Of a DNA stretch of 64,000 nt, positions 1 through 8,162 are shown in pieces. A program made the position numbers and the translations under genes. This DNA comes from Nocardioides sp. dk884 (lineage in GTDB: Bacteria; Actinomycetota; Actinomycetes; Propionibacteriales; Nocardioidaceae): contig NZ_CP045649.1 of assembly GCF_009557055.1 (NCBI RefSeq), positions 3,261,501 through 3,325,500 of the forward strand, given 5' to 3'. The notes beneath the pieces were generated by a model. It was not told the origin of the DNA, did no database searches, and was given only the letters and a program-made list of their open reading frames with translations. Each line of letters opens with the position of its first letter. Positions within the stretch are counted from its first letter, which is position 1.

Positions 1-387
1 GGCGCCACGATCTCCCTGCTCGTCGCCGAGGGCGAGGAGGCGGTGGCACTCGCGGTCATCGAACCGCCGGCGTCGGGCTACGTCCTCTCCTTCCGCACCG
101 GCGCCCGCCACCCGCTCGGCCGCGGCTCCTCGGGCGTGGCCCTCCTCGCCGCCGGGCCGCCGGCCCCGGGCGAGGCGGAGAAGGTCACCACGTCGCGCAC
201 CCGCGGCTACGCCGCCACCTTCGGCGAAGTCGAGCCGGGCGCGTACGGCGTCGCCGTGCCGCTGTCGCTGGCCGAGGGCATGCCAGCCGCCTGCCTCAAC
301 CTCATCACCTACCGCCCCGAGGTGGCGGAGTCGGCCGCCCCTCGGCTGATGGCGGCCGCCGAGCGGATCTCCGCCGCTCTCTCCTGA
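1..387 (+). CDS. IclR-family transcriptional regulator, C-terminal part (5' end cut by window edge)
   Basis: An open frame runs from base 1 to a TGA at 385-387, so only the last ~128 residues are present. The visible part has the features of an IclR effector-binding domain: the LGRGSSGVALLA stretch, a TRGYA motif near the middle, and a final VPL..AACLNLI strand pair. The N-terminal winged helix must lie before the window. The gene reads towards mhpCAB and ends 109 bp before mhpC. IclR proteins such as MhpR of E. coli activate the phenylpropionate pathway, so it is inferred to be the local regulator. Family assignment is fairly safe; the link to mhp is inference from position. Confidence 0.75.
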   Translation, partial: GATISLLVAEGEEAVALAVIEPPASGYVLSFRTGARHPLGRGSSGVALLAAGPPAPGEAEKVTTSRTRGYAATFGEVEPGAYGVAVPLSLAEGMPAACLNLITYRPEVAESAAPRLMAAAERISAALS

Positions 388-496
388 GCGATTCCGCTCA
401 GGTCCTTGACAACCCCCGGATGCGGGTGGTGCCCTGTTATGCATCTCGTTGTGTAATTATCGACCAGCAACGTGTAAATAACGCACAGGAGCCCGC
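388..496 (+). promoter_or_regulatory. Promoter/operator region of the mhp genes
   Basis: This 109-bp gap between the regulator and mhpC is much more AT-rich than its surroundings. The hexamer GTGTAA occurs at 451-456 and 472-477, 21 bp apart, which puts both copies on the same helix face. Each copy is followed by an AT-rich tail. CGTTG (447-451) and CAACG (468-472) also form an inverted pair. A TTGACA lies at 406-411 but has no well-spaced -10 box. An AGGAG ribosome site lies at 487-491. The repeats are a reasonable candidate binding site for the adjacent IclR protein; no promoter is certain. Confidence 0.45.
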
Positions 497-1357
497 ATGT
501 CCCTCACGAAGGAATCCGCCGCCCGCGACGTGGTGCTGTCCTCTGGCACCCACGTCCGCTACTACGAGGCCGGCGACGCCGACGCGGCGAGCGTCGTGCT
601 GCTCCACGGCTCGGGCCCCGGCGCGACGGGCTGGTCGAACTTCTCCGGCAACATCGGCGCCATCGCCGACGCCGGCTTCCACGTGATCGCCCCGGACATG
701 CCCGGCTGGGGCGACTCCGACGCGGTCGCCACCAAGGACATGGACCACGACCGCGACCTGATCGAGCTGCTCGACGCCCTCGGCCTCGAGCGCGCCGCCC
801 TGGTCGGCAACTCGATGGGCGCGCACACCGCGGTCCGCTTCGCGACGCTGCACCCCGAGCGGATCACCCACCTGGTCACCATGGGCGCCTCGCTCGGCAA
901 GGGTCAGGCCAGCCTCTTCGGACCCTCCGGCGGCCCCAGCGAGGGCCTCAAGGTCCTGGTGCGTGCCTACAAGGACCCGAGCCCGGAGAACATGAAGGCG
1001 CTCGTCGAGATCATGACCTACGACACGGCGCGCTTCGCGACCCCCGAGCTCACCGAGGCCCGCTCCGCGGCGGCGCTCGCGCGCCCCGACCACCTGGCCA
1101 ACTACGTCGAGGGCCTGGCCCACGGCGCGCCGATCCCGATCAAGGTCGACCGCGAGAAGATCCGCGAGATCCAGGCCCCGTCGCTGCTCATCCACGGCAA
1201 GGACGACCGGGTCCTGTCCTACGAGGTCACCCTCTGGCTGCTCGCCAACATCCCCCACTCCCGTGCCGTGCTGCTCAACCACTGCGGCCACTGGGCGATG
1301 ATCGAGCACGCCGAGGAGTTCAACCGCCTCGTCGTCGACTTCCTGCGTCACAACTGA
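497..1357 (+). CDS. mhpC: 2-hydroxy-6-oxo-dienedioate hydrolase (meta-cleavage product hydrolase)
   Basis: This 286-residue alpha/beta hydrolase is of the meta-cleavage product hydrolase type. The oxyanion region HGSGPGATGW is at residues 37-46, the nucleophile elbow GNSMG has Ser106, the acid is Asp236 or Asp237 in GKDDR, and the base is His265 in NHCGHW. In the phenylpropionate pathway the enzyme splits the ring-opened product made by MhpB into a 2-hydroxydienoate and succinate or fumarate. The start is preceded by AGGAG. It lies 12 bp before mhpA in the same operon. The substrate side chain is inferred from the MhpA/MhpB neighbours; biphenyl or other aryl substrates are possible. Confidence 0.88.
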   Translation: MSLTKESAARDVVLSSGTHVRYYEAGDADAASVVLLHGSGPGATGWSNFSGNIGAIADAGFHVIAPDMPGWGDSDAVATKDMDHDRDLIELLDALGLERAALVGNSMGAHTAVRFATLHPERITHLVTMGASLGKGQASLFGPSGGPSEGLKVLVRAYKDPSPENMKALVEIMTYDTARFATPELTEARSAAALARPDHLANYVEGLAHGAPIPIKVDREKIREIQAPSLLIHGKDDRVLSYEVTLWLLANIPHSRAVLLNHCGHWAMIEHAEEFNRLVVDFLRHN

Positions 1358-1369
1358 CGAGGCGCCGCG

Positions 1370-3097
1370 ATGACCGCCACCTCACACCTCGACACCGACG
1401 TCCTCGTCATCGGCGCCGGTCCCGTCGGGCTGACCCTCGCCAACCTCGTGGCCCTGCGCGGTCATCGCGCGACGGTCCTCGAGGCTCGCACCGAGCTCAT
1501 CGACTACCCGCGCGGCGTCGGCCTGGACGACGAGGCGATCCGCACCCTGCGCACCGCCGGGTTGTGGGAGCAGATCGAGCAGTTCACCGTCCCGCACCAC
1601 GTCGTACGCCTCGTCAACGGCAAGGGCAAGGTCCTCGCGACCAACGACCCGCAGACGCAGGAGTTCGGCTTCCCCCGCAAGCACGGCTTCAACCAGCCGG
1701 TGGTCGACCGCGAGCTCGCCAAGGGCCTGGGCCGCTTCGCCGACTCCTCCCTGCGCTTCGGGCACCGCGTGATCGACCTCGTGGACCACGGTGACCACGT
1801 CAGCGTCACCGCGGAGACCGTCGACGAGCACGGTGCCGTGACCGGCACCGCCTCCTTCACCGCGCGCTACGTCGTGGGCTGCGAGGGCGGCAGCTCCTTC
1901 ACCCGCAAGTGGATGGGCGTGGAGTTCGTGGGCAAGTCGCCCTCGACCCGCTGGGTCGTGGTCGACGTCGAGAACGACCCGATCGGCGCCCCCAACGTCT
2001 ACCTCGGCGCGGACCCGGAGCGTCCCTACGTCTCCATCGGTCTGCCCCAGGGGATCCGCCGTTGGGAGTTCATGCTCCACGACGACGAGGCGACCGAGCT
2101 GTGCGATGACCGCGAGTTCATGAACGGGCTGCTCTCGCGCTTCGTGCCGGACCCGGACGCGCTGCAGATCATCAACCAGCGCACCTTCACCCACCACGGT
2201 CGTGTGGCCTCGGACTTCCGCAAGGGCAACGTCCTGCTCGCCGGCGACGCGGCGCACCTGATGCCGGTGTGGCTGGGCCAGGGCTGGAACTCCGGCATGC
2301 GCGACGCGACCAACCTCGCGTGGAAGCTGACCGCCGTGCTCAACGGCGACGCCACCGAGGCGCTGCTCGACACCTACACCCTCGAGCGCCACAAGCACGT
2401 CTCGGACATGATCGACGTCAACATGACGGCCGGCACGGTCATGAAGATGAAGCCGCTCGGCGGCTGGGTCCGCGACCGCGCCGCCTCGGCGCTCAACTTG
2501 GTGCCGACGTGGAAGTCGTACTTCACCGAGCTGCGGTTCAAGCCGATGCCGCGGTACGCCGCCGGCGTCGTCGTCGACCAGGTCACGATGGAGCCGGGCA
2601 CCGCCCAGGCCAGCTTCAAGGGCTCGCGGCTCGCGCCGTTCGTCGACTCCCCCGGCGCGGCCTCCCCCGTCGGCCTGCAGTTCATCCAGCCGCGGGTCAA
2701 CACCACCGACGCCCGCGACGTGCTGCTCGACGACGTCACCGGCGACTGGTGGGCGCTGGCGACCTGGGGCACCAACCCCACGACGTACCTCTCCGCGGAG
2801 GACCTGGAGCTGGCGCGCCGCCACGGCGTCAAGCTGCTGAGCTTCATCCCCGAGACGCAGCGCGAGTGGGCCGAGAAGCAGTACGCCGACTCCCCCGCTC
2901 CGGTCACCGTCGTCGGCGACACCTCCGGCGCCCTCAAGCGCTGGTTCGACGTCCGCTCCTGCGGCCTGGTCATCCTGCGCCCCGACCACTTCATCGCCGC
3001 GGCCGCGCTCAACCAGCAGGCCTCCCAGGCCCTGGCCGCCGTGGCCGAGGCCGCATCGCTGTCCCCCGTCACCTCCTCGAAGGGAGCACTCGCATGA
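1370..3097 (+). CDS. mhpA: 3-(3-hydroxyphenyl)propionate 2-hydroxylase-type FAD monooxygenase
   Basis: A 575-residue flavoprotein monooxygenase of the PHBH fold. It has a GAGPVG dinucleotide-binding motif at residues 15-20, the middle GCEGG variant of the DG motif near residue 170, and the GDAAHLMP ribityl-binding GD motif near residue 290. The length and the C-terminal thioredoxin-like extension fit MhpA, which uses NADH and O2 to hydroxylate 3-(3-hydroxyphenyl)propionate to the 2,3-dihydroxy catechol. Its TGA overlaps the ATG of mhpB as ATGA, so the two are translationally coupled. The family is certain; the substrate rests on the mhpC/mhpB context. Confidence 0.88.
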   Translation: MTATSHLDTDVLVIGAGPVGLTLANLVALRGHRATVLEARTELIDYPRGVGLDDEAIRTLRTAGLWEQIEQFTVPHHVVRLVNGKGKVLATNDPQTQEFGFPRKHGFNQPVVDRELAKGLGRFADSSLRFGHRVIDLVDHGDHVSVTAETVDEHGAVTGTASFTARYVVGCEGGSSFTRKWMGVEFVGKSPSTRWVVVDVENDPIGAPNVYLGADPERPYVSIGLPQGIRRWEFMLHDDEATELCDDREFMNGLLSRFVPDPDALQIINQRTFTHHGRVASDFRKGNVLLAGDAAHLMPVWLGQGWNSGMRDATNLAWKLTAVLNGDATEALLDTYTLERHKHVSDMIDVNMTAGTVMKMKPLGGWVRDRAASALNLVPTWKSYFTELRFKPMPRYAAGVVVDQVTMEPGTAQASFKGSRLAPFVDSPGAASPVGLQFIQPRVNTTDARDVLLDDVTGDWWALATWGTNPTTYLSAEDLELARRHGVKLLSFIPETQREWAEKQYADSPAPVTVVGDTSGALKRWFDVRSCGLVILRPDHFIAAAALNQQASQALAAVAEAASLSPVTSSKGALA

Positions 3098-4038
3098 GCC
3101 TCGCGATGGTCTGCATGTCGCACAGCCCGCTGCTGGAGTTCAACGACCCGTCGCCCGCGGTCAAGGCCGAGGTCGACGCGGCGTTCGCCACCGCGCGCGC
3201 GTTCGTGGAGGACTTCGCGCCGACGCTGGTCCTCGCCTTCGCGCCCGACCACTACAACGGCTTCTTCTATGACCTGATGCCGCCGTTCTGCATCGGCTAC
3301 GAGGCGCTCGGTGTCGGCGACTACGACACCGCCGAGGGCCCGCTGGTCGTCCCGACCGGTCTCGCCGAGCGGCTCGCGGAGTGGGTCGCCGACCGCGACC
3401 TCGACGTCGCGATTTCCCGCAAGATGGAGCTCGACCACGGCGCCATCCAGCCCCTGGAGATCCTCTTCGGCGGCATCGACGCCGTGCCGACGATCCCGGT
3501 CTTCGTCAACGGCGTCGCCAAGCCGTTCGTGAAGATGTCGCGGGTGCGCAAGCTCGGCGAGGCGATCGGCTCGTTCCTCGCGACGCTGGAGGACGAGCGC
3601 GTCCTGGTCATCGGCTCGGGCGGGCTCTCCCACGACCCGCCGGTGCCGCAGTGGGCCACGGCCGACGACGACCAGCGTGCCCTGCTGCTCAACGGCCGCC
3701 ACCCCACTGCTGCGGCCCGCGACGCCCGCCAGCAGCGCGTCATCGACACGGGCAAGGCGTTCGCCGCCGGCACCGCGACCATCCAGGACCTCAACCCCGA
3801 GTGGGACCAGGCCCTGATGGACGTGCTCGCCTCGGGCGACCTCTCTCCCATCGACGCGATGACACCGGAGCAGATGGCGAAGGACGCCGGCAACTCCGCG
3901 CACGAGGTCCGCACCTGGGTGGCCGCCTTCGCCGCCCTCGGCGCGGCCGGGAGCTACGAGGTCACCTCGTCGTACTACCGCCCGATCCGGGAGTACATCG
4001 CCGGCTTCGGCGTGATGACCGCGCGCACCACCGACTGA
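3094..4038 (+). CDS. mhpB: 2,3-dihydroxyphenylpropionate 1,2-dioxygenase (LigB-type extradiol dioxygenase)
   Basis: A 314-residue class III extradiol dioxygenase. The N-terminus MSLAMVCMSHSPLLEF carries the first conserved His, followed by the FAPDHYNGFF segment, the LDHG segment near residue 115 and the IGSGGLSH segment near residue 180; these supply the Fe(II) ligands and acid-base histidines of the LigB fold. It opens the catechol ring at the meta position for hydrolysis by MhpC. The start was placed at the ATG overlapping the mhpA stop. It is the last mhp gene here: the hydratase, aldolase and acetaldehyde dehydrogenase steps (MhpD/E/F) are not in the window. Confidence 0.9.
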   Translation: MSLAMVCMSHSPLLEFNDPSPAVKAEVDAAFATARAFVEDFAPTLVLAFAPDHYNGFFYDLMPPFCIGYEALGVGDYDTAEGPLVVPTGLAERLAEWVADRDLDVAISRKMELDHGAIQPLEILFGGIDAVPTIPVFVNGVAKPFVKMSRVRKLGEAIGSFLATLEDERVLVIGSGGLSHDPPVPQWATADDDQRALLLNGRHPTAAARDARQQRVIDTGKAFAAGTATIQDLNPEWDQALMDVLASGDLSPIDAMTPEQMAKDAGNSAHEVRTWVAAFAALGAAGSYEVTSSYYRPIREYIAGFGVMTARTTD

Positions 4039-4072
4039 GGTCCCCCCTCCCCCCACCCGGTCGGTCGGAACG

Positions 4073-4108
4073 ACACCCGGGGCCCGCTCGCGCGGGCCCC
4101 GGGTGTTT
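4073..4108 (+). terminator. Strong hairpin terminator after mhpB
   Basis: A perfect 15-bp stem (arms 4073-4087 and 4092-4106) with a four-base loop is followed by TTT. It lies 35 bp after the mhpB stop and closes the mhp operon. Confidence 0.85.
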
Positions 4109-4595
4109 CGCATCTGGGGGCCCAGTCGCCCCGGCCGACCTGCACGTGCGGGTCGGTGCAGTACTCGCCCAGCGCGCGCAGCATGTGCCGCTGGGGCGAG
4201 GTAGGGATGAGCCAGTTCGGCCATCGGAGCCTCCCGAGACGGAGTCGAGATGGGGTGCTGCCACTGGTTCAACCGTATGCGTGACCACCGACAGCCGGCG
4301 ACGCGATCGCGCGGACGCCTCAGCCGGTCCGAAGCGACCTCGACGCGCCACGCGTGCTGAATGGGATGGACGTCCCGCTGCTTGTCGTCCCACCCCAGCT
4401 GGCGGACCTCGATCCCATGGACTCGCCCGAGGCTGCGATCGGCGTCAGCGGTGCCACCCCGGTGCACCTCGAGAAGACCCACTGGTCATCGGTCACAAGT
4501 GCCACACACCTGTTCGACGACAGTTTCCGGGTGCGTGGCTGCACCCGGTGAGAACCCGCCCCAACCATCCCTGCCCGTGCGAGCGTTCCCCCGGT
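4109..4595. other. Gene-poor stretch between mhp and the sigma factor operon
   Basis: No convincing gene is seen in about 490 bp. Short open frames exist on both strands, for example 4354-4551 (+), but they lack a good ribosome site and a recognisable family. On the minus strand at 4112-4184 a short peptide-like frame reads through the terminator, which suggests chance or a decayed gene end. The promoter of the downstream sigma factor operon should lie in the right part of this gap. Confidence 0.4.
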
Positions 4596-4607
4596 GAGGA
4601 GGTGGCC

Positions 4608-5117
4608 GTGGACGAGCAGGCGCTGGACCGGGAGTTCGCCGAGTGGGCGGCGGGCACGGAGCGCGCGCTGCTGCGCTCGGCGTACCTGATCTGCGGCGAC
4701 CTGCACCGCGCGCAGGACCTGGTCCAGGAGGCACTGGTCAAGGTCGCCCAGCGCTGGCCGCGGCTCCGCGAGGGCAGCCCGACCGCCTACGCCCGCACCA
4801 TCGTGCTGCGCGACCACGTCTCCTGGTGGCGCCGCCGCCGGCTCGAGGTGCTGACCGAGGATCCCGGTGCCCGCGAGCACGCCGCGGTCTCCTCGGACCC
4901 CGACACCGCCCTCGTCGTACGACGCGCGCTGGCCAGGTTGACCCCGGCGCAGCGCGCTGTGCTGGTGCTGCGTCACTTCGACGACCTGACCGAACGCGAG
5001 ACCGCCGATGCCCTGGGGATCGCGATCGGGACCGTGAAGAGCCAGAACGCCGCCGCACTGGCGCGGCTGCGAACCGGTGCCCCGGAGCTGCTCGAGCTGA
5101 TCGGGAGGACCCCATGA
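4608..5117 (+). CDS. ECF RNA polymerase sigma factor, SigE70-like group
   Basis: A 169-residue sigma-70 family protein with region 2 at about residues 12-80 (a segment beginning LLRSAYLICGD, then DLVQEALVKVAQRW) and region 4 at about 110-160 (LTPAQRAVLVLRHFDDLTERETA with the GTVKSQ recognition helix). This is the layout of the short actinobacterial SigE70 ECF sigma factors. The GTG at 4608 was chosen because GAGGAGG at 4596-4602 sits five bases upstream. The stop overlaps the next ATG (ATGA), coupling it to the membrane protein that follows, as is usual for a sigma/anti-sigma pair. The signal sensed is unknown. Confidence 0.85.
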   Translation: MDEQALDREFAEWAAGTERALLRSAYLICGDLHRAQDLVQEALVKVAQRWPRLREGSPTAYARTIVLRDHVSWWRRRRLEVLTEDPGAREHAAVSSDPDTALVVRRALARLTPAQRAVLVLRHFDDLTERETADALGIAIGTVKSQNAAALARLRTGAPELLELIGRTP

Positions 5118-6334
5118 GCGACCCCGCCGACCGCATCTCCCTGCACGACGCCCTGCACCGCGCGAGCGACGCGATCGAGGCGCCCGGCATGGCGGGAGCC
5201 GCACTGGCCGAGGCCCGCCGCCGGGGCGCTCGCCGTCGCGGCGTCGCCTCGGCACTCGCGGCGGCCGCCGCGGTCGTGGTCGTGGTCGTCTCGGTGCAGG
5301 TCGCCACCGACGATCCCCGGGCCGAGAACTCACCGCACCGCCCGACCTCGCCGACGACGGGCGCCGCGGCGACCGCGCCGCCCGTCCCGCGGTCGCGGGT
5401 GCAGGAGCTGTGGGACCCCCGTGGCGCCGGCGCCCTGCCCGCCCTCGATCTCGGCACGCCGCACGCGCTGCCCGCCGCGCCGACCGCGCCGGGTCCGATC
5501 GCCGAGGCCGTCGCCCTCCTCGACGACGACGCCCGCCCGCTGCTGGTGGCCGCCGACGGCACCGCGGTGGAGCTGGACCTGCCCGCGGACCTCGGTCGTT
5601 GGCGCAGCCTGGCCCTCTCCCCCGACGGCCGTCGGGTCGCGGCGCTCGGCCGGGCCGTGTTCGTCCGGGACCTCACCGAGCGGTCCTGGCAGCGCATCGA
5701 GCGTCCTCGCGGCATCGACGTCGAAGCCCACGTGCGCTGGTTCTCCGACGACGTCCTGGCCCTGGAGAGCTATCGGGGCACCGTCCGGCTGGACCTGCGC
5801 ACCGGCGAGCAGCAGGCGCTTCCGTTCGCCAGGTCCACCTCCTCGTGGGCACCGGCACCTGGGGACGACTCCTACGTCGCCCACACCTTGTCCGGCGTCC
5901 ATGCGCTGCGCGAGCTGCGCGGGGCCGAGGAGGTCGCCCGGACCCACCTGGGCCAGATCGGCAGCCTCCAACGGTTCGTGGTGAGCGACGACGCGATCGC
6001 CGCCGCTCGGGGGAACACCACCTTCCCCCCGACCGCACCCCAGGACCGGGACCGGGACGGCCTGATCGCCGTGGACCGCGGGACGCTGGAGACCCGCGCC
6101 TTGCTCCCCGTCCCCTACGAGAGCTCGTGGTACTCCGACGGCGGCAACCTCAGCCCGCTCCTCTGGCTCAACGACGACACCGTGCTGTTCGTCGTCCAGG
6201 CCCCGGACGCTCCGAGCGAGTACCTCCTCGCCTGGGACGTGGAGACTGGCGACCTCGCCCGCGTCACCGAGTGGCCGGCGGCGTACGTCGTCACGTTCGC
6301 CGTGGACCTGCTCACGGCCGCCGACGACGACTGA
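5114..6334 (+). CDS. Membrane-anchored protein coupled to the sigma factor; possible anti-sigma factor with propeller-like outer domain
   Basis: A 406-residue protein with a short cytoplasmic N-terminus (residues 1-43), a basic patch RRRGARRRG, one membrane helix at about 44-60 rich in Ala and Val, a Pro/Thr-rich linker, and a large outer domain. The outer domain has repeated blade-like segments (LALSPDGRRVAAL, VRWFSDDVLALES, LLWLNDDTVLFVV, LAWDVETGDLARVT), as in WD40 or TolB-like beta-propellers. The ATGA overlap with the sigma gene suggests that the N-terminal tail controls the sigma factor while the outer domain senses something. No classic zinc anti-sigma motif (HxxxCxxC) is visible, so the regulatory role is inference. 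Confidence 0.6.
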   Translation: MSDPADRISLHDALHRASDAIEAPGMAGAALAEARRRGARRRGVASALAAAAAVVVVVVSVQVATDDPRAENSPHRPTSPTTGAAATAPPVPRSRVQELWDPRGAGALPALDLGTPHALPAAPTAPGPIAEAVALLDDDARPLLVAADGTAVELDLPADLGRWRSLALSPDGRRVAALGRAVFVRDLTERSWQRIERPRGIDVEAHVRWFSDDVLALESYRGTVRLDLRTGEQQALPFARSTSSWAPAPGDDSYVAHTLSGVHALRELRGAEEVARTHLGQIGSLQRFVVSDDAIAAARGNTTFPPTAPQDRDRDGLIAVDRGTLETRALLPVPYESSWYSDGGNLSPLLWLNDDTVLFVVQAPDAPSEYLLAWDVETGDLARVTEWPAAYVVTFAVDLLTAADDD

Positions 6335-6381
6335 TCGAACATGGCCGCCCCGGGCCGCTGGGCGGCCTCATCGCCGACGGG

Positions 6382-7791
6382 CTACGGAAGCCGGTCGCTC
6401 GCCCGAGACGGGTCGGCTCCCGAGGCGGCCGTCCTGGACCCCTCGTGCCAGCCGTGCCAGTCCAGGACGAGCACGGTGGCGTCGTCCTGCAGAGCGTGCC
6501 CGGCGGCCGCGAGGGCGGTGTCGGACAGCGCCCGGACGACCTCGCGCGGGTGCAGGTTCTCGGTTTCCGAGATCGCGCCGGGGAGGTCGAAGTCTGCGGC
6601 GTTGCGTTCGAGCATCCCGTCGGTCACGAACACGATCCGGTCCCCGGGCTCCAGGGTCACCTGTGTGCTGGCGTAGCCGCTCTCGGCGAACATCCCGAGC
6701 GGCAGGTCGGCGTCGCACTCCAGCACGGTCAGCGCCCCGTCGCGCAGCAGGTACGGCGGCACATGGCCGGCGTTGACGAGATCGAGGCGGCCGGTCTGCA
6801 GCTCGACGCGCCCGATCAGGCCGGCGACGAAGTCCTCGCCGGCACGACTGGCGGCGTGGTCCGCCAACGCATCATTGGTGAGCGTCACCTGCTCGATCAG
6901 CGACATGCCCCGACGGCGCGCACCCCGCAGTCCACCGAGGCACATGCTGGCCGTCAGCGCAGCGTCGACACCGTGGCCCATGGCATCGGTCAACGACAGG
7001 TGCAGCCAGTCCCGCGCCAGGCTGTAGTCGAAGGTGTCTCCCCCGATGTCGGCGGCTGGCTCCAGCCAGCCGGCGAGGGTGAACGAGGCCGCCTCGCACG
7101 TGCGAGCCTCAGGAAGCAGCCGCTGCTGGATCTCTGCGGAGAGGCTGAACTGCTGGCTGCGCTCCGCCCAGTCGAACAGGTCCGTGTGCCGGCGGTTGGC
7201 GATCACGACGAACGCCAGGAGGTGCGCCAGCTCGGCGAGCTCGGCGACGACCTCGTGATCCGGCTCGTCCGGCAAGAACATCTCGAGCAGCCCGATCGCC
7301 TCGCCCCGCTCGGTCACCGGGGCCAGCACGCGCCACAGATGCGCCAGCTCGCCGTCTGCCCCCGCGTCACCCGGGGCGAGCACCTGGACCGCCTGGGTGC
7401 GCACCGCCTGCTCCCCGGGTCCCCCGTCGAACGGGAGCACCGTCGCGGACTCCTCGTCGTCGCGGCGCTCGCGCCGCAGCGCGGGATCATGCCCGGCCCC
7501 CTGGCCCGGCGCGAGCGGCACGTGCGCCAGGCGCACCAGCGCCCGCCCCGACAGGTCGGCGATGAGGAAGGACACGGCGGCAGCGTCGAACGCCAGACCG
7601 AGCTCGCGCGATACCTGATCCACAGCCTCGACCGGTGAGGCCGCCTCCGCTGCCGCGATGAACCGTCTGACGTCTGCGAGTCTGCGCCGACGCACCATTG
7701 CGGGAGCGTATCGACGGTACGCCGCGGCGACTCCGGCAGGGTCGGCTCCCGACGGCGCGGCAGGCCAGGCCAGGCCAGGCCAGGCCACCAT
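6382..7791 (-). CDS. PP2C-type SpoIIE phosphatase with N-terminal GAF-like domain
   Basis: A 469-residue protein. An N-terminal GAF-like sensor (about residues 35-190) is followed by a linker helix containing EIQQRLLPEA, the usual entry to a SpoIIE/RsbU phosphatase. The phosphatase domain shows ADIGGDTFDY, LTDAMGHGVDAAL, NAGHVPPYLL and FVTDGMLE, which carry the metal-binding aspartates. Such enzymes dephosphorylate anti-sigma-factor antagonists in partner-switching cascades. No partner gene is adjacent. Two starts are possible: ATG at 7791, which puts a pentanucleotide repeat in the coding region, or ATG at 7698 just before the GAF domain. Neither has a clear ribosome site, and the shorter form fits the domain better. 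It ends 47 bp from the convergent 5114-6334 gene. Confidence 0.8.
   Translation of the reverse strand: MVAWPGLAWPAAPSGADPAGVAAAYRRYAPAMVRRRRLADVRRFIAAAEAASPVEAVDQVSRELGLAFDAAAVSFLIADLSGRALVRLAHVPLAPGQGAGHDPALRRERRDDEESATVLPFDGGPGEQAVRTQAVQVLAPGDAGADGELAHLWRVLAPVTERGEAIGLLEMFLPDEPDHEVVAELAELAHLLAFVVIANRRHTDLFDWAERSQQFSLSAEIQQRLLPEARTCEAASFTLAGWLEPAADIGGDTFDYSLARDWLHLSLTDAMGHGVDAALTASMCLGGLRGARRRGMSLIEQVTLTNDALADHAASRAGEDFVAGLIGRVELQTGRLDLVNAGHVPPYLLRDGALTVLECDADLPLGMFAESGYASTQVTLEPGDRIVFVTDGMLERNAADFDLPGAISETENLHPREVVRALSDTALAAAGHALQDDATVLVLDWHGWHEGSRTAASGADPSRASDRLP
7761..7785. repeat. Pentanucleotide tandem repeat, CAGGC x5
   Basis: Five perfect copies of CAGGC occupy 7761-7785. They lie 4-30 bases inside the longest reading frame of the phosphatase gene on the minus strand, between its two possible start codons (7791 and 7698). 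A gain or loss of one unit would shift the frame from the upstream start. Confidence 0.85.
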
Positions 7792-7895
7792 CGTCAGGCA
7801 GAACGCGATCGGCCACGCGATGAGAACTGCAGCGGCCAGTCCTTGAGCCCTCCAGGGTCAGGCCCACGCGTCATCGAGGTGACGACCGCGTGGTT

Positions 7896-7910
7896 TCAGA
7901 CGTTGAAGCG
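7896..7910. repeat. Left attachment site (ychF 3'-end duplicate)
   Basis: TCAGACGTTGAAGCG, read on the minus strand, encodes RFNV followed by TGA, exactly as the last codons of ychF at 17868-17882. Flanking bases differ on both sides, so the identity block is 15 bp. This is the displaced chromosomal end of ychF. Confidence 0.8.
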
Positions 7911-7947
7911 ATAGGTTCCTGGCACTTTCCGCCCCTCGCCGACTCTT

Positions 7948-8050
7948 GCGGAAAACACGCCCTGACCTGGACAAACACCTCGTTGCCTGCCGGTGGATAG
8001 TCGTCGTTTGCGGTCGATTTCAGTGCTCGTGAGGGCAAGTTGAGGGCAAG
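7948..8050. repeat. Left arm-type repeats of the element
   Basis: Two repeat types follow the left core. The first, at 7948-7977, has the core CTGACCTGGACAAACA and matches 17831-17859 at the other end over about 29 bp. The second is a tandem pair of TGAGGGCAAG (8030-8039 and 8041-8050) that matches a similar pair at 17796-17815. They look like arm-type binding sites for the integrase. Confidence 0.6.
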
Positions 8051-8162
8051 ACGCCTCGTCCGGACGACCTGTGGACGCCTCCGCCGCGCGCGAGTCCGAC
8101 CCGTGCTCGTGCATCACCAACCCGGGTAAGGGCAACCGCTGGACTCCTTGGAGCCGGCGCCA

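Larger units (their letters stand above)
7792..8162. other. Non-coding left end of the element
   Basis: Apart from the attachment core and arm-type repeats, no gene is supported in this 371-bp stretch. An open frame of 79 codons (7896-8135, minus) ends in the ychF-derived RFNV-stop. It has no ribosome site or recognisable family and is probably a by-product of the insertion. Confidence 0.5.

Noticed and set aside
406..411. TTGACA as a -35 box for the mhp operon
   Set aside because: No -10 hexamer at 16-18 bp spacing; the nearest candidate (TGTTAT at 435) is 23 bp away.
4354..4551. Small plus-strand gene between mhp and the sigma factor
   Set aside because: No ribosome site, no family and overlapping frames on both strands.
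7896..8135. 79-codon open frame on the minus strand ending in the ychF-like RFNV-stop
   Set aside because: No ribosome site and no family; it ends in the attachment core and probably arises from the insertion.
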